Assembly (NCBI GenBank): GCA_965247425.1
Contig: OZ252023.1
Span: 4,836,001-4,900,000, forward strand
Source: CAZOZZ01 sp965247425
GTDB taxonomy: Bacteria > Acidobacteriota > Terriglobia > 20CM-2-55-15
Direction: 5' to 3'
Length of the DNA: 64,000 bases
Part shown: in pieces, positions 44,211 to 52,338 of the stretch
How positions within the stretch are numbered: the stretch's first letter is position 1
How the letters are laid out: each line of letters opens with the position of its first letter
Program-made: the position numbers and the translations under genes
Notes under the pieces: model-generated
What the model was told of the DNA's origin: nothing
Database searches by the model: none
The model's input: the letters and a program-made list of their open reading frames with translations, nothing else

Positions 44211-45629
44211 TCACGCCTGGCTGGACGTGCCGGATGCCGGCGACGTCAGAGAGGATTCGCCGGTGCTGTCACCGAAGGTGTCGATGTCCTCCAGACCCAG
44301 CATGTGCATCATGGTCAACATCGGGTTCGCCATCGGAGTCCCGTCGTCGGCCTTCAGGTGAAGGTTGCCTTCGAGATGACCGTTGGCATGGCCGAGCAGG
44401 AAGAGCGGCGACCGGCGATGATTGTGGATGTTCGCGTCCGACATCGGGGATCCCCACACGATCATCGTCTTGTCCAGCAGCGAGGCGTCCCCTTCCATGG
44501 TGTTCTTCATCTTGTCGAGGAAGTATGGAAGCTGGCCGACGCGATAAGTGCAGATCTTGTTGAAGTCCATGATCCGCTCGTGGTTGTTCCCGTGGTGGGA
44601 AGCCCCGTGGAAACCCCTGTCGGAGCCGCTGTCCGGGAAGACCCGGCCCTGGGCGTCGCGGCCGGTCTTGAACGAGATGACGCGAGTCATGTCCGTCTCA
44701 AGAGCCAGCACCTGGAGGTCGAACATCAGCTTCATGTGTTCGGTGAACGAATCCGGGACGCCCGCCGGCGCCTCGGGAAGGGCTCTGTCTTCGCCACTGC
44801 TGTTGTGCTGTTCGATCATTGCAATCCGCCGTTCGATCTCCCGAACGGTTTCGAGATAACGATCCATGCGTATGCGATCGGCTGGGCCAAGGTCATTTCG
44901 GACATCTGCCAGATCGCCCAGAATCCAGTCGAGAATGCTTTGGCGTGACGCCCGGCGCTCCGCGCGCTCTTCGGTAGAGCCACCCGCACCAAACAACATG
45001 TCAAACGCGACTCGTGGGTCCTGAATCATGGGGAGGGGCTGGCTGGGACTGGACCAACTGATCGAGTCCGTGTACGCGCAGGAATAGTTGTAGGTACACC
45101 CGCCCGCTTGATCGAGAGTCTCGATACAGAACTGCATCGACGGCATCGGTGTCGCCTGGCCAAAGCGCTGGGCGTAGAGCTGATCCATCGATGTGCCTAC
45201 CCAGAGGTCGGAACCCTGAGTCTGCTTCGGGTGAGACTGTGTCAGGAACACCGCGCTGGAACGGAAATGGTCACCACCGATCTCGGGTGGCGACAGTGCT
45301 TCGGCGTTCCGAACGTCGGTGTTGCTGATGATCGTCAGGTACTCCTGATAATCCTTCAGCGAGATCAGCGCGTTGTTCTCGCCAAGTTCAAAATCCTTCC
45401 CCGTCGTCGCAGGCGCGTAAAGGTTCTGGGTGGCACCCCATTCGTTACAGCCCGGAAGACCATGAACCTCCTCGATGCACACCAGCCGTGTCTGGTCCAC
45501 CGCGGCGGCAGCCGTGGCGCCACCACGTCCGGCTGGCACCATTGCCTCCATGAACGGCAGAGCAACGGTAGCACCGGCACCTCGGAGAAACGTCCGGCGG
45601 GCAATGTGTTTTCCAGTGATGTAGGACAT
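44211..45629 (-). CDS. DUF1552 family protein, Tat-exported
   Basis: 472-residue protein of DUF1552, found in planctomycetes, myxobacteria and acidobacteria beside DUF1592-type cytochrome-like proteins. The N-terminus carries a twin-arginine export signal (R11-R12-TFLRG then a hydrophobic stretch to about residue 30). Typical blocks are LVCIEEVHGLPGCNEWG, DHFRSSAVFLTQSHPKQT, VISFKTGRDAQGR and MDKMKNTMEGDASLLDKTMIVWGSPMSD, a layout recalling the alkaline-phosphatase-like/DUF1501 fold with possible metal ligands. Biochemistry is unknown. It begins 45 bases after the cytochrome-like gene and ends 13 bases before the ankyrin gene. Confidence 0.85.
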   Translation of the reverse strand: MSYITGKHIARRTFLRGAGATVALPFMEAMVPAGRGGATAAAAVDQTRLVCIEEVHGLPGCNEWGATQNLYAPATTGKDFELGENNALISLKDYQEYLTIISNTDVRNAEALSPPEIGGDHFRSSAVFLTQSHPKQTQGSDLWVGTSMDQLYAQRFGQATPMPSMQFCIETLDQAGGCTYNYSCAYTDSISWSSPSQPLPMIQDPRVAFDMLFGAGGSTEERAERRASRQSILDWILGDLADVRNDLGPADRIRMDRYLETVREIERRIAMIEQHNSSGEDRALPEAPAGVPDSFTEHMKLMFDLQVLALETDMTRVISFKTGRDAQGRVFPDSGSDRGFHGASHHGNNHERIMDFNKICTYRVGQLPYFLDKMKNTMEGDASLLDKTMIVWGSPMSDANIHNHRRSPLFLLGHANGHLEGNLHLKADDGTPMANPMLTMMHMLGLEDIDTFGDSTGESSLTSPASGTSSQA

Positions 45630-45674
45630 GTTGTTGGGTCTCCTCGACTGTAAATTTGTAATTCTGCTCGGTTG

Positions 45675-48122
45675 TTATTGCCGGCCGGCGCCGGCCGCGT
45701 CGTCTGACGCGACAGGCTCCATCCGCTTCATTTGAAATGCGTCGCTCTTTATCACTCCAATAATGAAGGACGACATCTGGTAGTCGAGTCCTTCAGCTTC
45801 TCTGACGATCGTTCGAATCGCCGGCTGGTCAAAATACTCGACCGGCCGGGCCAGCGCGTACGCCATGAGGTTCTCGGTGAACGTCCTCAACAACGGAATC
45901 GGACGTTTCAAAAGCGTATCGGCCAGTTCACTCAGGCTGGATACCGGGGTCCCGTCGTAAAAATCGCCGCGAGTGTCCAGCGTCACACCGTTTTCCCTGA
46001 GGCGCCACTTCGCTGTGACGTCAAAGTTGTCCAACGCCAGGCCAATGGGATCCATCATGCTGTGACACGCAATGCAGGCCGGGTTCTCACGGTGCTTCTC
46101 CATCCGCTCCCGGGTCGACAGCAGCTTGCCGCCAGCCGACCCGCTGGTCTCATCCAGCATCGGAACGTTCGGCGGCGGCGGTGGCGGCGGAGTCCCCATC
46201 AGTACTTCCATCACCCATTTTCCGCGGAGTACCGGAGAGGTCCGGTTGGCCATCGAAGTGAGTACCAGGACCGAACCATGACCCAGAATCCCTTGCCGAT
46301 TCGTGTTGGGATACGGCACTTTGCGAAACTGAGTGCCGGCTACGTTCGGGAACCCGTAATGGCGGGCGAGACGCTCGTTGGCGAAGGTGTAGTCGGCCAA
46401 GTACAGTTCGAGCATGCTCCGGTTCTCACGAACCAGATGATTGAAGAACATCTCGGTCTCGCGCTTCATCGCATCGGCGAGATTCTCGTCGAAGTTGGGA
46501 TAGAAGTTCGGATCCGGGCGCACTTTGTACAGATCCTGGAGGCGGAACCACTGGGCGGCGAAACGCGTACCCAGGGCCTCGGAGCGCGGATCGGCCAGCA
46601 GTCGCTCTGCCTGCCGCTCCAGTTCGCCGGGCTCGGAGAGCCGGCCAGCGCTTGCAAGCGTCTGGAGTTCGTCGTCCGGGGTGGTTCCCCAGAGGAAGAA
46701 CGAAAGCCGTGAGGCCAGATCCAGGTCGCTGACACGGTAGACCTGTCCCGGCTCGACATCGGCAGGCGACCGCTCCAGTCGCAACACGAAGTGCGGGCTG
46801 GCCAGGGTCGCTTCCAGAGCGTTTCGAACTCCGACCTCGAAGCCGCCCTTTTCGACGCCGATATCGTAGAACTGCATCAGGCCGTCCATGTCGCCGGCTG
46901 TCAGGGACCGCCGGTACGCCTCACTCGCCATACGCTCGACGATCTCACGCGCGCACGGACGCTCTTCATCCGGCGCCGTCGGGCGGCAGGTGAAGATCTT
47001 TTGACGACTCGGCGTGTCGGACAATCCGGTGATGTTGTAAGGCCCGTTGACGATCAGATCTCGCAGATGAGGCAGCGTCGTGATCCCGGCGCCACCGGAA
47101 CCACCGCCCGCAAACGACCAGTCGTGCGGACGGATGAGATCTTCGTATGGTCCCTCAGACCGCCGGACAAACGCGGCGGACACCCGATGTTGACCCGCCC
47201 GGACCGCGATAGGAGGTGTCTGCACGGGAACACCACCGCGACCATCCGCGCCGCCGCCGCCACCGTTTGTGTCGTAGAGCATCAGGGCCACTCGCTCGCC
47301 ATCGATCGAGACGTCTACGTCGTCGAGCCTCGTGTTGCCCCCAGAAGTGAAAGTCAACTCGAACGTGTACTCACCGTCGGCCGGGAACACGTGATCGACG
47401 ACCATCCCGCCACGCGTCCCGTACGGGGCGCCCTCGACGTGATTCCAGGGGTGTTGCGAAATGTATTGCGAGTTGGTGTACGTCTCGTCTATCTCAGGCG
47501 CGTTCCGATCTCCAATTGCGATCCGGCTGATCGCGGCCGCCGCATTGAGATAGGATTCCAGCAGCGTGGGAGAGAGCAACTGCGCATCCGCCATGTTGTC
47601 GAAATTGGCCAGCATCTGGTCGAGCGGCAACCAATCGCCCGCGTCCACCTCCAGGGTCAGGAGGTCCCGGATCGCGCGCTCATACTCAGGACGGTTGAGC
47701 CGTTGGAAAGCACGACCACCAGGATTCGGGTTGAGAGCGGCAACCCGGTCGATCCGCGCTTCCAACGATACAGCGAAGCTTTCGATCGTCGCCTCGTCCG
47801 GCCGCGCCAGCCCGTTTGGGGGCATCATACCGGCTCGCAGCTTGCGGATCATGTCTTCTACCAGTTCGGCGCTTTCTTCCGGGTGAGCCAAATCCAATCC
47901 GGACATGCTCATGTTGCCGGATCGTTCCACGTCATCATGGCAAAAAACGCAGTATTGATCGATCAAGGCTTGTTGCGAGTCGGCCGATAACAAGCCGGTG
48001 GTCTGGCCGGCGACCCGGGCCGGCGCATTACCTGTCTGCTCCGGCTCTGCGAGATTCGTTTGAGACAGAAGGACAACAGCCAGAATTGCGGTACCCAGAA
48101 TAACGGGAATCTGTTTTGTCAT
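45675..48122 (-). CDS. Planctomycete-type cytochrome-like protein (DUF1587/1592/1588/1585), copy 1
   Basis: 815-residue exported protein, first gene of the operon. Signal peptide about 1-25. A haem-c motif CVFCH (C58-C61-H62) opens a PSCyt-like domain with conserved GLDLAHPEES and MPP segments. A carbohydrate-binding-like beta region follows (FPADGEYTFELTFTSGGNTRLDDVDVSIDGE). The C-terminal DUF1592/1588/1585 region holds a second CIACH with MDPIGLALDNFD. Start ATG 48122 is chosen because the hydrophobic segment follows it directly. Function is unknown; by context it may pass electrons to or from the DUF1552 partner. A near-identical paralogue lies upstream at 48950-51397. Confidence 0.88.
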   Translation of the reverse strand: MTKQIPVILGTAILAVVLLSQTNLAEPEQTGNAPARVAGQTTGLLSADSQQALIDQYCVFCHDDVERSGNMSMSGLDLAHPEESAELVEDMIRKLRAGMMPPNGLARPDEATIESFAVSLEARIDRVAALNPNPGGRAFQRLNRPEYERAIRDLLTLEVDAGDWLPLDQMLANFDNMADAQLLSPTLLESYLNAAAAISRIAIGDRNAPEIDETYTNSQYISQHPWNHVEGAPYGTRGGMVVDHVFPADGEYTFELTFTSGGNTRLDDVDVSIDGERVALMLYDTNGGGGGADGRGGVPVQTPPIAVRAGQHRVSAAFVRRSEGPYEDLIRPHDWSFAGGGSGGAGITTLPHLRDLIVNGPYNITGLSDTPSRQKIFTCRPTAPDEERPCAREIVERMASEAYRRSLTAGDMDGLMQFYDIGVEKGGFEVGVRNALEATLASPHFVLRLERSPADVEPGQVYRVSDLDLASRLSFFLWGTTPDDELQTLASAGRLSEPGELERQAERLLADPRSEALGTRFAAQWFRLQDLYKVRPDPNFYPNFDENLADAMKRETEMFFNHLVRENRSMLELYLADYTFANERLARHYGFPNVAGTQFRKVPYPNTNRQGILGHGSVLVLTSMANRTSPVLRGKWVMEVLMGTPPPPPPPNVPMLDETSGSAGGKLLSTRERMEKHRENPACIACHSMMDPIGLALDNFDVTAKWRLRENGVTLDTRGDFYDGTPVSSLSELADTLLKRPIPLLRTFTENLMAYALARPVEYFDQPAIRTIVREAEGLDYQMSSFIIGVIKSDAFQMKRMEPVASDDAAGAGRQ

Positions 48123-48240
48123 ATGTATGGCTCTTCCATACACCGATCACCTCAGCTCTGTCGCCGGTGCATCACTTAAGTAGTACGAACAAACTATCTC
48201 CGGTAGCCCAAACGGACTAACGGGGATTTTCTTGAACTTG

Positions 48241-48277
48241 TATCATTTCGGCGTAGGTATAGCAAGCAGAATAACTT
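48241..48277 (-). promoter_or_regulatory. Conserved 37-bp upstream motif, copy 1
   Basis: This 37-bp block is identical to 51450-51486 at 35 of 37 positions; on the minus strand it contains GCTTGCTATACCTACGC. It lies about 120 bases before the start of cytochrome-like copy 1; the other block lies about 53 bases before copy 2. Sequence around the blocks is not conserved. The core TGCTATACC resembles an extended -10 box but no matching -35 was found, so it may be a promoter or a regulator site. Confidence 0.55.
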
Positions 48278-48513
48278 GGGATTATCGAAGACCACCAAAG
48301 CGGGGGGTATTGCGGCGGCCGGGCTTGTCGTCTACAGATCTCATGAAGCGAGGGCTCCCGGCCAAGAATCAGCCCACTTTTCCAGGAAAATCGGAGGGCA
48401 CACGCCCGGTTCGAGGATGGAATCGGTGAAGCGAATCCGACGTGAGTCTTTGTATACAACACGTCGACGAAACCATTACGGCAGCTTCGCGATTGATGTT
48501 CGGCCGCCGGGTC
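48278..48513. other. Intergenic sequence, nothing assigned
   Basis: About 235 bases between the conserved upstream motif of the cytochrome-like operon and the MITE pair. Small frames here are not supported by ribosome binding sites or family features, and I see no RNA gene. Confidence 0.5.
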
Positions 48514-48679
48514 CTAGGAGCCTGCGCGGCAGAAGGGATCGTAGCGAGAAAGTGGAGAATCGTGGCCAGATTTCCTCGATTTTGAGGCGAATTGTGGTTC
48601 TATTTAACGAAAAATCGGGAAAATATGGATCGATTATACCGCTTTCGCAGCAGATCTCTTCTGCCGCGCAGGCTCCTAG
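48514..48679. mobile_element. MITE family A, copy 2
   Basis: 158-bp element (48518-48675) flanked by CTAG on both sides (48514-48517 and 48676-48679), inverted in orientation relative to copy 1 at 2462-2647. Terminal inverted repeats begin GGAGCCTGCGCGGCAGAAG. Its right CTAG is shared with the adjacent family B element. It lacks the internal duplication of copy 1. A MDRLYRFRSRSLLPRR frame as in copy 1 is present on the plus strand but stops within the next element. Confidence 0.85.
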
Positions 48680-48953
48680 GAGCCCGTGGTGAAAGTCTGT
48701 AGGGTCGCGTTACGAGCGCCATGGGGCTAGATGCAAGGCGCCACGACGAAGTCGATGCTCTTCATCGATCTAGGAGTGGCAACGCCGCAGCTGGCCCCAT
48801 GCCGTCGTAACCCGTAGGGCGCAGGGGTCTTCGGGCCTCAGGCTTTGTCATTCGTCGGTCACGATGACAAAGCATCGTTCCGCTCCTCATTTCGCGCCTG
48901 TGACCCGAATACCCCTGCGCGCGACCCTACAGACTTTCACCACGGGCTCCTAG
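48676..48953. mobile_element. MITE family B, copy 2
   Basis: 270-bp element (48680-48949) between CTAG at 48676-48679 (shared with element A copy 2) and CTAG at 48950-48953. It is the same length as copy 1 at 32970-33239 and differs at only a handful of positions. Its arms begin GGAGCCCGTGGTGAAAGTCT. The right CTAG contains the TAG stop of the cytochrome-like paralogue at 48950-51397. Confidence 0.88.
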
Positions 48954-51397
48954 CGCTGACCGATTCCCGCGGCGTCCTCGGACTCCGGCAACTCCTTCCG
49001 CTTCATCTGAAACGCGTCGCTTTTTACGACGCCCAGGATGAAGGACGACATGCCGTAGTCGTCTGCCTCCGACTCTCTGACGATCGCCCGAATGGTCGGT
49101 TGGTCATAGTATTGGACCGGCCGGCCCAGCGCGTACGCCATGAGGTTCTCGGTGAACGTCCTCAACAGCGGTGTGGGACGCTTCATGAGCGCGTCGACGA
49201 GTTCACTCGGACTCGATACCGGGGTCCCGTCGTAGAAATTCCCTCGCGTGTCCAGCGCCACTCCGTTCTCCCGAAGTCGCCACTTTGCAGTCACGTCGAA
49301 GTTATCCAGCGCCAGGCCAATCGGGTCGATGAGGCTGTGACAGGCGGTGCAGGCCGGGTTCCGCCGATGCTTCTCCATTCGCTCGCGTGTCGACAGCAAT
49401 TTGCCGTCCTGGGCGCCCTCGGTCTCGTCCAGCGACGGCACGTTCGGCGGTGGTGGTGGTGGCGGGGTCCCCATCAGGACTTCCATGACCCATTTTCCCC
49501 GGAGCACTGGAGAGGTCCGGTTGGCCATGGAAGTGAGCACCAGGATGCTGCCGTGCCCCAAGAGCCCTTTCCGCCTGGTGTCGGGATACGGCACCTTCCG
49601 AAAGTGCGTTCCGGCGACGTTCGGGAATCCGTAATGGCGCGCCAGACGCTCATTGGCGAACGTGTAGTCGGCCGAATACAACTCGAGCACGCTCCGGTTC
49701 TCGCGAACGAGATCGTTAAAGAACAGCTCGGTCTCCCGCTTCATCGAGTCGGCCAGGTTTTCGTCGAAGTTGGGGTAGACGGTCACGTCCGGACGCACCT
49801 TGTAGAGATCCTGCAGACGGAACCACTGCGCGGCGAACCGGGTGCCCAGCGCTTCCGACCGTGGGTCGGCCAGCATCCGCCGTGCCTGACGTTCCAGTTC
49901 GCCCGGCTCCGACAGCCGGTCCCCGGCGGCAAGGGTCTGGAGTTCCTCGTCCGGGGGAGTTCCCCAAAGGAAGAACGACAGGCGGGACGCCAGGTCCAGA
50001 TCGCTGACACGGTACACCTGCCCCGGCCGGATGCCGGCGGGTTCCCGTTCCAGTCGCAGTACGAAGTGGGGGCTCGCCAGGATTGCTTCCAAAGCGCTCT
50101 GCACACCGCCCTCGAACCCGTCTTTTTCGACACCGGCGTCGTAGAACTGCATCAGTCCATCGAGATCGCCCGGTGTCAAAGACCGCCGATACGCTTCACC
50201 CGCCATCCGCGAAACAATCTCGCGGGCGCACGGCCGTTCTTCATTCGGCGCGGTCGGGCGGCAGGTGAAGATCTTCTGACGACTGGGGGTGTCGGACAGT
50301 CCGGTAATGTTGTAAGGCCCTTTGACGACCAGATCCCTCAAATGGGGCAGCGTCGTGATCCCGGCTCCTCCCTGTCCGCCGCCTGCGAAGGACCAGTCGT
50401 GCGGGCGGATAAGGTCTTCGTAGGGCCCGTCGGAGCGGCGGATGAAAGCCGCGGACACCCGTTGCTGCCCGGCCCGAATAATGACCGGCTCCGACTCGAT
50501 GGCATACCCGACCCGATTGTCGAAGCCCCCGACGCCATTGTCCGTGTCGTAAGCCAGCAGGGCCACCCGCTCGCCGTTGATGGAAACATCGATGTCATCA
50601 AGCCTGGTGTTGTTTCCGCCACTGAACATAAACCCGAAGACGTATTCGCCGTCGGCCGGAAAGACAAAGTCGACCACCATCCCGCCGCGCGTCCCGTATG
50701 GAGCCCCCTCGACGTGGTCCCACGGATGTTGCGACTGGTATTGCGAATTAGTGAAGGTCACGTCGATGGGGGCGGCGTCCCCATCGCCGATAGCCATCCG
50801 GCTGATCGCCGCGGCTGCGTTCAGATAGGCTTCCAGGAGCGTGGGAGAGAGAAGCTGGGCGTCCGCCATGTTGTCGAAATTGGCCAGCATCTGGTCGAGC
50901 GGCAACCAATCTCCGGCATCCACCTTCAACGCGAGAAGGTCCTGGATCGTGTGCTCATACTCGGGGCGGTTGAGTCGTTGGAAGCTACGTCCTCCGGGGT
51001 TCGGATTTGCGGCCGCAGCCCGGTCGATTCGGGTTTCGAGGAATCTCGCCAGGGCCTCGAGCGTCACCTCATCGGGCCGCTCCTGGCCCGAAGGCGGCAT
51101 CATTCCGGCTCGTAATTTACGGATCATCCCCTCGACCAACTCCGCGCTCTCCTCGACGTGCGCCAGATCCAGCCCGGACAGGCTCATGCCCCCAGCCATT
51201 TCGACGTCGTCGTGGCAGTAGCTGCAGTACTGATCGACAAGCGCCTGCTGCGACTCCGCCGACAACGACAGATCGACCTGGCCGGCGACCATCGGCCGCG
51301 CGAGGGTCCGGTCCTGGGCAGGCTGCGAAAGATGGGGTTGCGGTGCCAGGACCATCATCACAATCACGGTGCCCAGGAAGAAGGTGTGCCTTGTCAT
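48950..51397 (-). CDS. Planctomycete-type cytochrome-like protein, copy 2
   Basis: 815-residue paralogue of the gene at 45675-48122, same length and clearly alike along its whole length. Signal peptide about 1-24, CSYCH at 58-62 and the second CTACHSLIDPIGLALDNFD near the C-terminus. Differences cluster in the signal peptide, the beta-rich middle (residues 265-305) and the last 15 residues. It has no DUF1552 or ankyrin gene directly after it; instead its TAG stop is part of the CTAG flanking a MITE. It is either a lone duplicate, an alternative subunit, or the remains of a second operon whose tail was lost. AAGGA lies before the start. Confidence 0.88.
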   Translation of the reverse strand: MTRHTFFLGTVIVMMVLAPQPHLSQPAQDRTLARPMVAGQVDLSLSAESQQALVDQYCSYCHDDVEMAGGMSLSGLDLAHVEESAELVEGMIRKLRAGMMPPSGQERPDEVTLEALARFLETRIDRAAAANPNPGGRSFQRLNRPEYEHTIQDLLALKVDAGDWLPLDQMLANFDNMADAQLLSPTLLEAYLNAAAAISRMAIGDGDAAPIDVTFTNSQYQSQHPWDHVEGAPYGTRGGMVVDFVFPADGEYVFGFMFSGGNNTRLDDIDVSINGERVALLAYDTDNGVGGFDNRVGYAIESEPVIIRAGQQRVSAAFIRRSDGPYEDLIRPHDWSFAGGGQGGAGITTLPHLRDLVVKGPYNITGLSDTPSRQKIFTCRPTAPNEERPCAREIVSRMAGEAYRRSLTPGDLDGLMQFYDAGVEKDGFEGGVQSALEAILASPHFVLRLEREPAGIRPGQVYRVSDLDLASRLSFFLWGTPPDEELQTLAAGDRLSEPGELERQARRMLADPRSEALGTRFAAQWFRLQDLYKVRPDVTVYPNFDENLADSMKRETELFFNDLVRENRSVLELYSADYTFANERLARHYGFPNVAGTHFRKVPYPDTRRKGLLGHGSILVLTSMANRTSPVLRGKWVMEVLMGTPPPPPPPNVPSLDETEGAQDGKLLSTRERMEKHRRNPACTACHSLIDPIGLALDNFDVTAKWRLRENGVALDTRGNFYDGTPVSSPSELVDALMKRPTPLLRTFTENLMAYALGRPVQYYDQPTIRAIVRESEADDYGMSSFILGVVKSDAFQMKRKELPESEDAAGIGQR

Positions 51398-51449
51398 ATT
51401 CGTAGTCCTTAGTGTGTCCGTAACACGAGTCCAAGCGTTTTTGCGCTTC

Positions 51450-51486
51450 TATCATTTCAGCGTAGGTATAGCAAGCAGAATGACTT
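51450..51486 (-). promoter_or_regulatory. Conserved 37-bp upstream motif, copy 2
   Basis: Second occurrence of the block at 48241-48277 (35 of 37 positions the same), here about 53 bases before the start of the second cytochrome-like gene. Shared only in front of these two paralogues within the window. Confidence 0.55.
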
Positions 51487-51628
51487 CGAGCCGATAGAAG
51501 CGCCCCCTCGGGACCGGGGCCCCGTAGCGGCGATAACCAGTTCGACCCGACTTTCCGAGATGCATCAGGTAGTATACAAAGTGGCTGCCAACAACATGTA
51601 AAGCGGTCTCCACATTCGAGCTATCGAC

Positions 51629-52048
51629 ATGACCCTGGACCAAATCCGGAACGTCTGTTTGTCCTTACCGGGAGCCACCGAACAGATTCAGTGGGGCGAC
51701 GACCTCGTGTTCAAAGTGGCGGGCAAGATGTTTCTGGTCACGGGCCTCGAGCCGGGTAGCGGCCACTCGTTCAAATGCGAGGAAGAGACGTACTACGAAC
51801 TGACGGAGTTACCCGGGATCCGACCGGCTCCGTACCTGGCGAGGGCGCGTTGGATTCAGATCGACCCCACCGAATGCAGACTGAACAATGACGAGGTCGA
51901 ACGCTTGATGCGCCAATCCTACGATCTGGTCGTCGCGAAACTACCGAAGAAGACGCAGAGGGGGCTGGGAGCGGTGGGGGAGTCCAAGGGCCAGAGTCCG
52001 AAGTCGAAGGTAGGGAAAGGCGACAAGAACGATCGGTTCAAGCGCTAG
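51629..52048 (+). CDS. MmcQ/YjbR family protein
   Basis: 139-residue protein of the MmcQ/YjbR fold, often annotated as DNA-binding. The core (residues 1-115) starts MTLDQIRNVCLSLPGATEQIQWG and includes DLVFKVAGKMFLVTGLE, RARWIQIDP and LMRQSYDLVVAKLPKK. The C-terminal tail (about residues 120-139; SKGQSPKSKVGKGDKNDRFKR) is low-complexity and encoded by a short repeat-like stretch (AGTCCGAAGTCGAAGG), so it may be an addition and not part of the fold. The TAG stop lies inside the CTAG that flanks the adjoining MITE, suggesting that the insertion set the present end of the gene. Confidence 0.8.
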   Translation: MTLDQIRNVCLSLPGATEQIQWGDDLVFKVAGKMFLVTGLEPGSGHSFKCEEETYYELTELPGIRPAPYLARARWIQIDPTECRLNNDEVERLMRQSYDLVVAKLPKKTQRGLGAVGESKGQSPKSKVGKGDKNDRFKR

Positions 52049-52329
52049 TGGTCCCCGCCAGAGATAGCGTGACGAGATTTCGGAGTGCAACGGTACCGGA
52101 TTTGGGGGAGCAACGACGAGCCAATGCTTGGACATTGTGAGGAGGAGCGACGCCAAAGACGGTGCCGTTCCGCCCGAACCCGCAGGGCCGATGGAGGTTG
52201 CCCCTCATGAACGCTCCACACCGTCGACAAAACACGCACACCACACGGCGGATGTCACGTATCAGTCTGCTCGCAACCTCCTTCGGAGATAGTCATGTTA
52301 GTCACGTTATCTCTGGCGGGGACCACTAA
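52045..52329. mobile_element. MITE family D
   Basis: 277-bp element (52049-52325) with 25-bp terminal inverted repeats beginning TGGTCCCCGCCAGAGATA, one mismatch between arms. Left flank CTAG 52045-52048, right flank CTAA 52326-52329. It encodes no transposase. It fills the gap between the YjbR gene and the kinase gene; the kinase RBS (AAGGA) overlaps the right flank. Confidence 0.85.
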
Positions 52330-52338
52330 GGAATGCCG

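Noticed and set aside
32966..48953. Autonomous insertion sequences
   Set aside because: Elements are under 300 bp with no transposase frame; they fit MITE-like non-autonomous elements only.
48845..51115. Very long plus-strand frame (about 756 codons) across the second cytochrome-like gene
   Set aside because: It is antisense to a clearly conserved gene, begins inside a MITE and has no recognisable family; it results from codon bias in GC-rich DNA.
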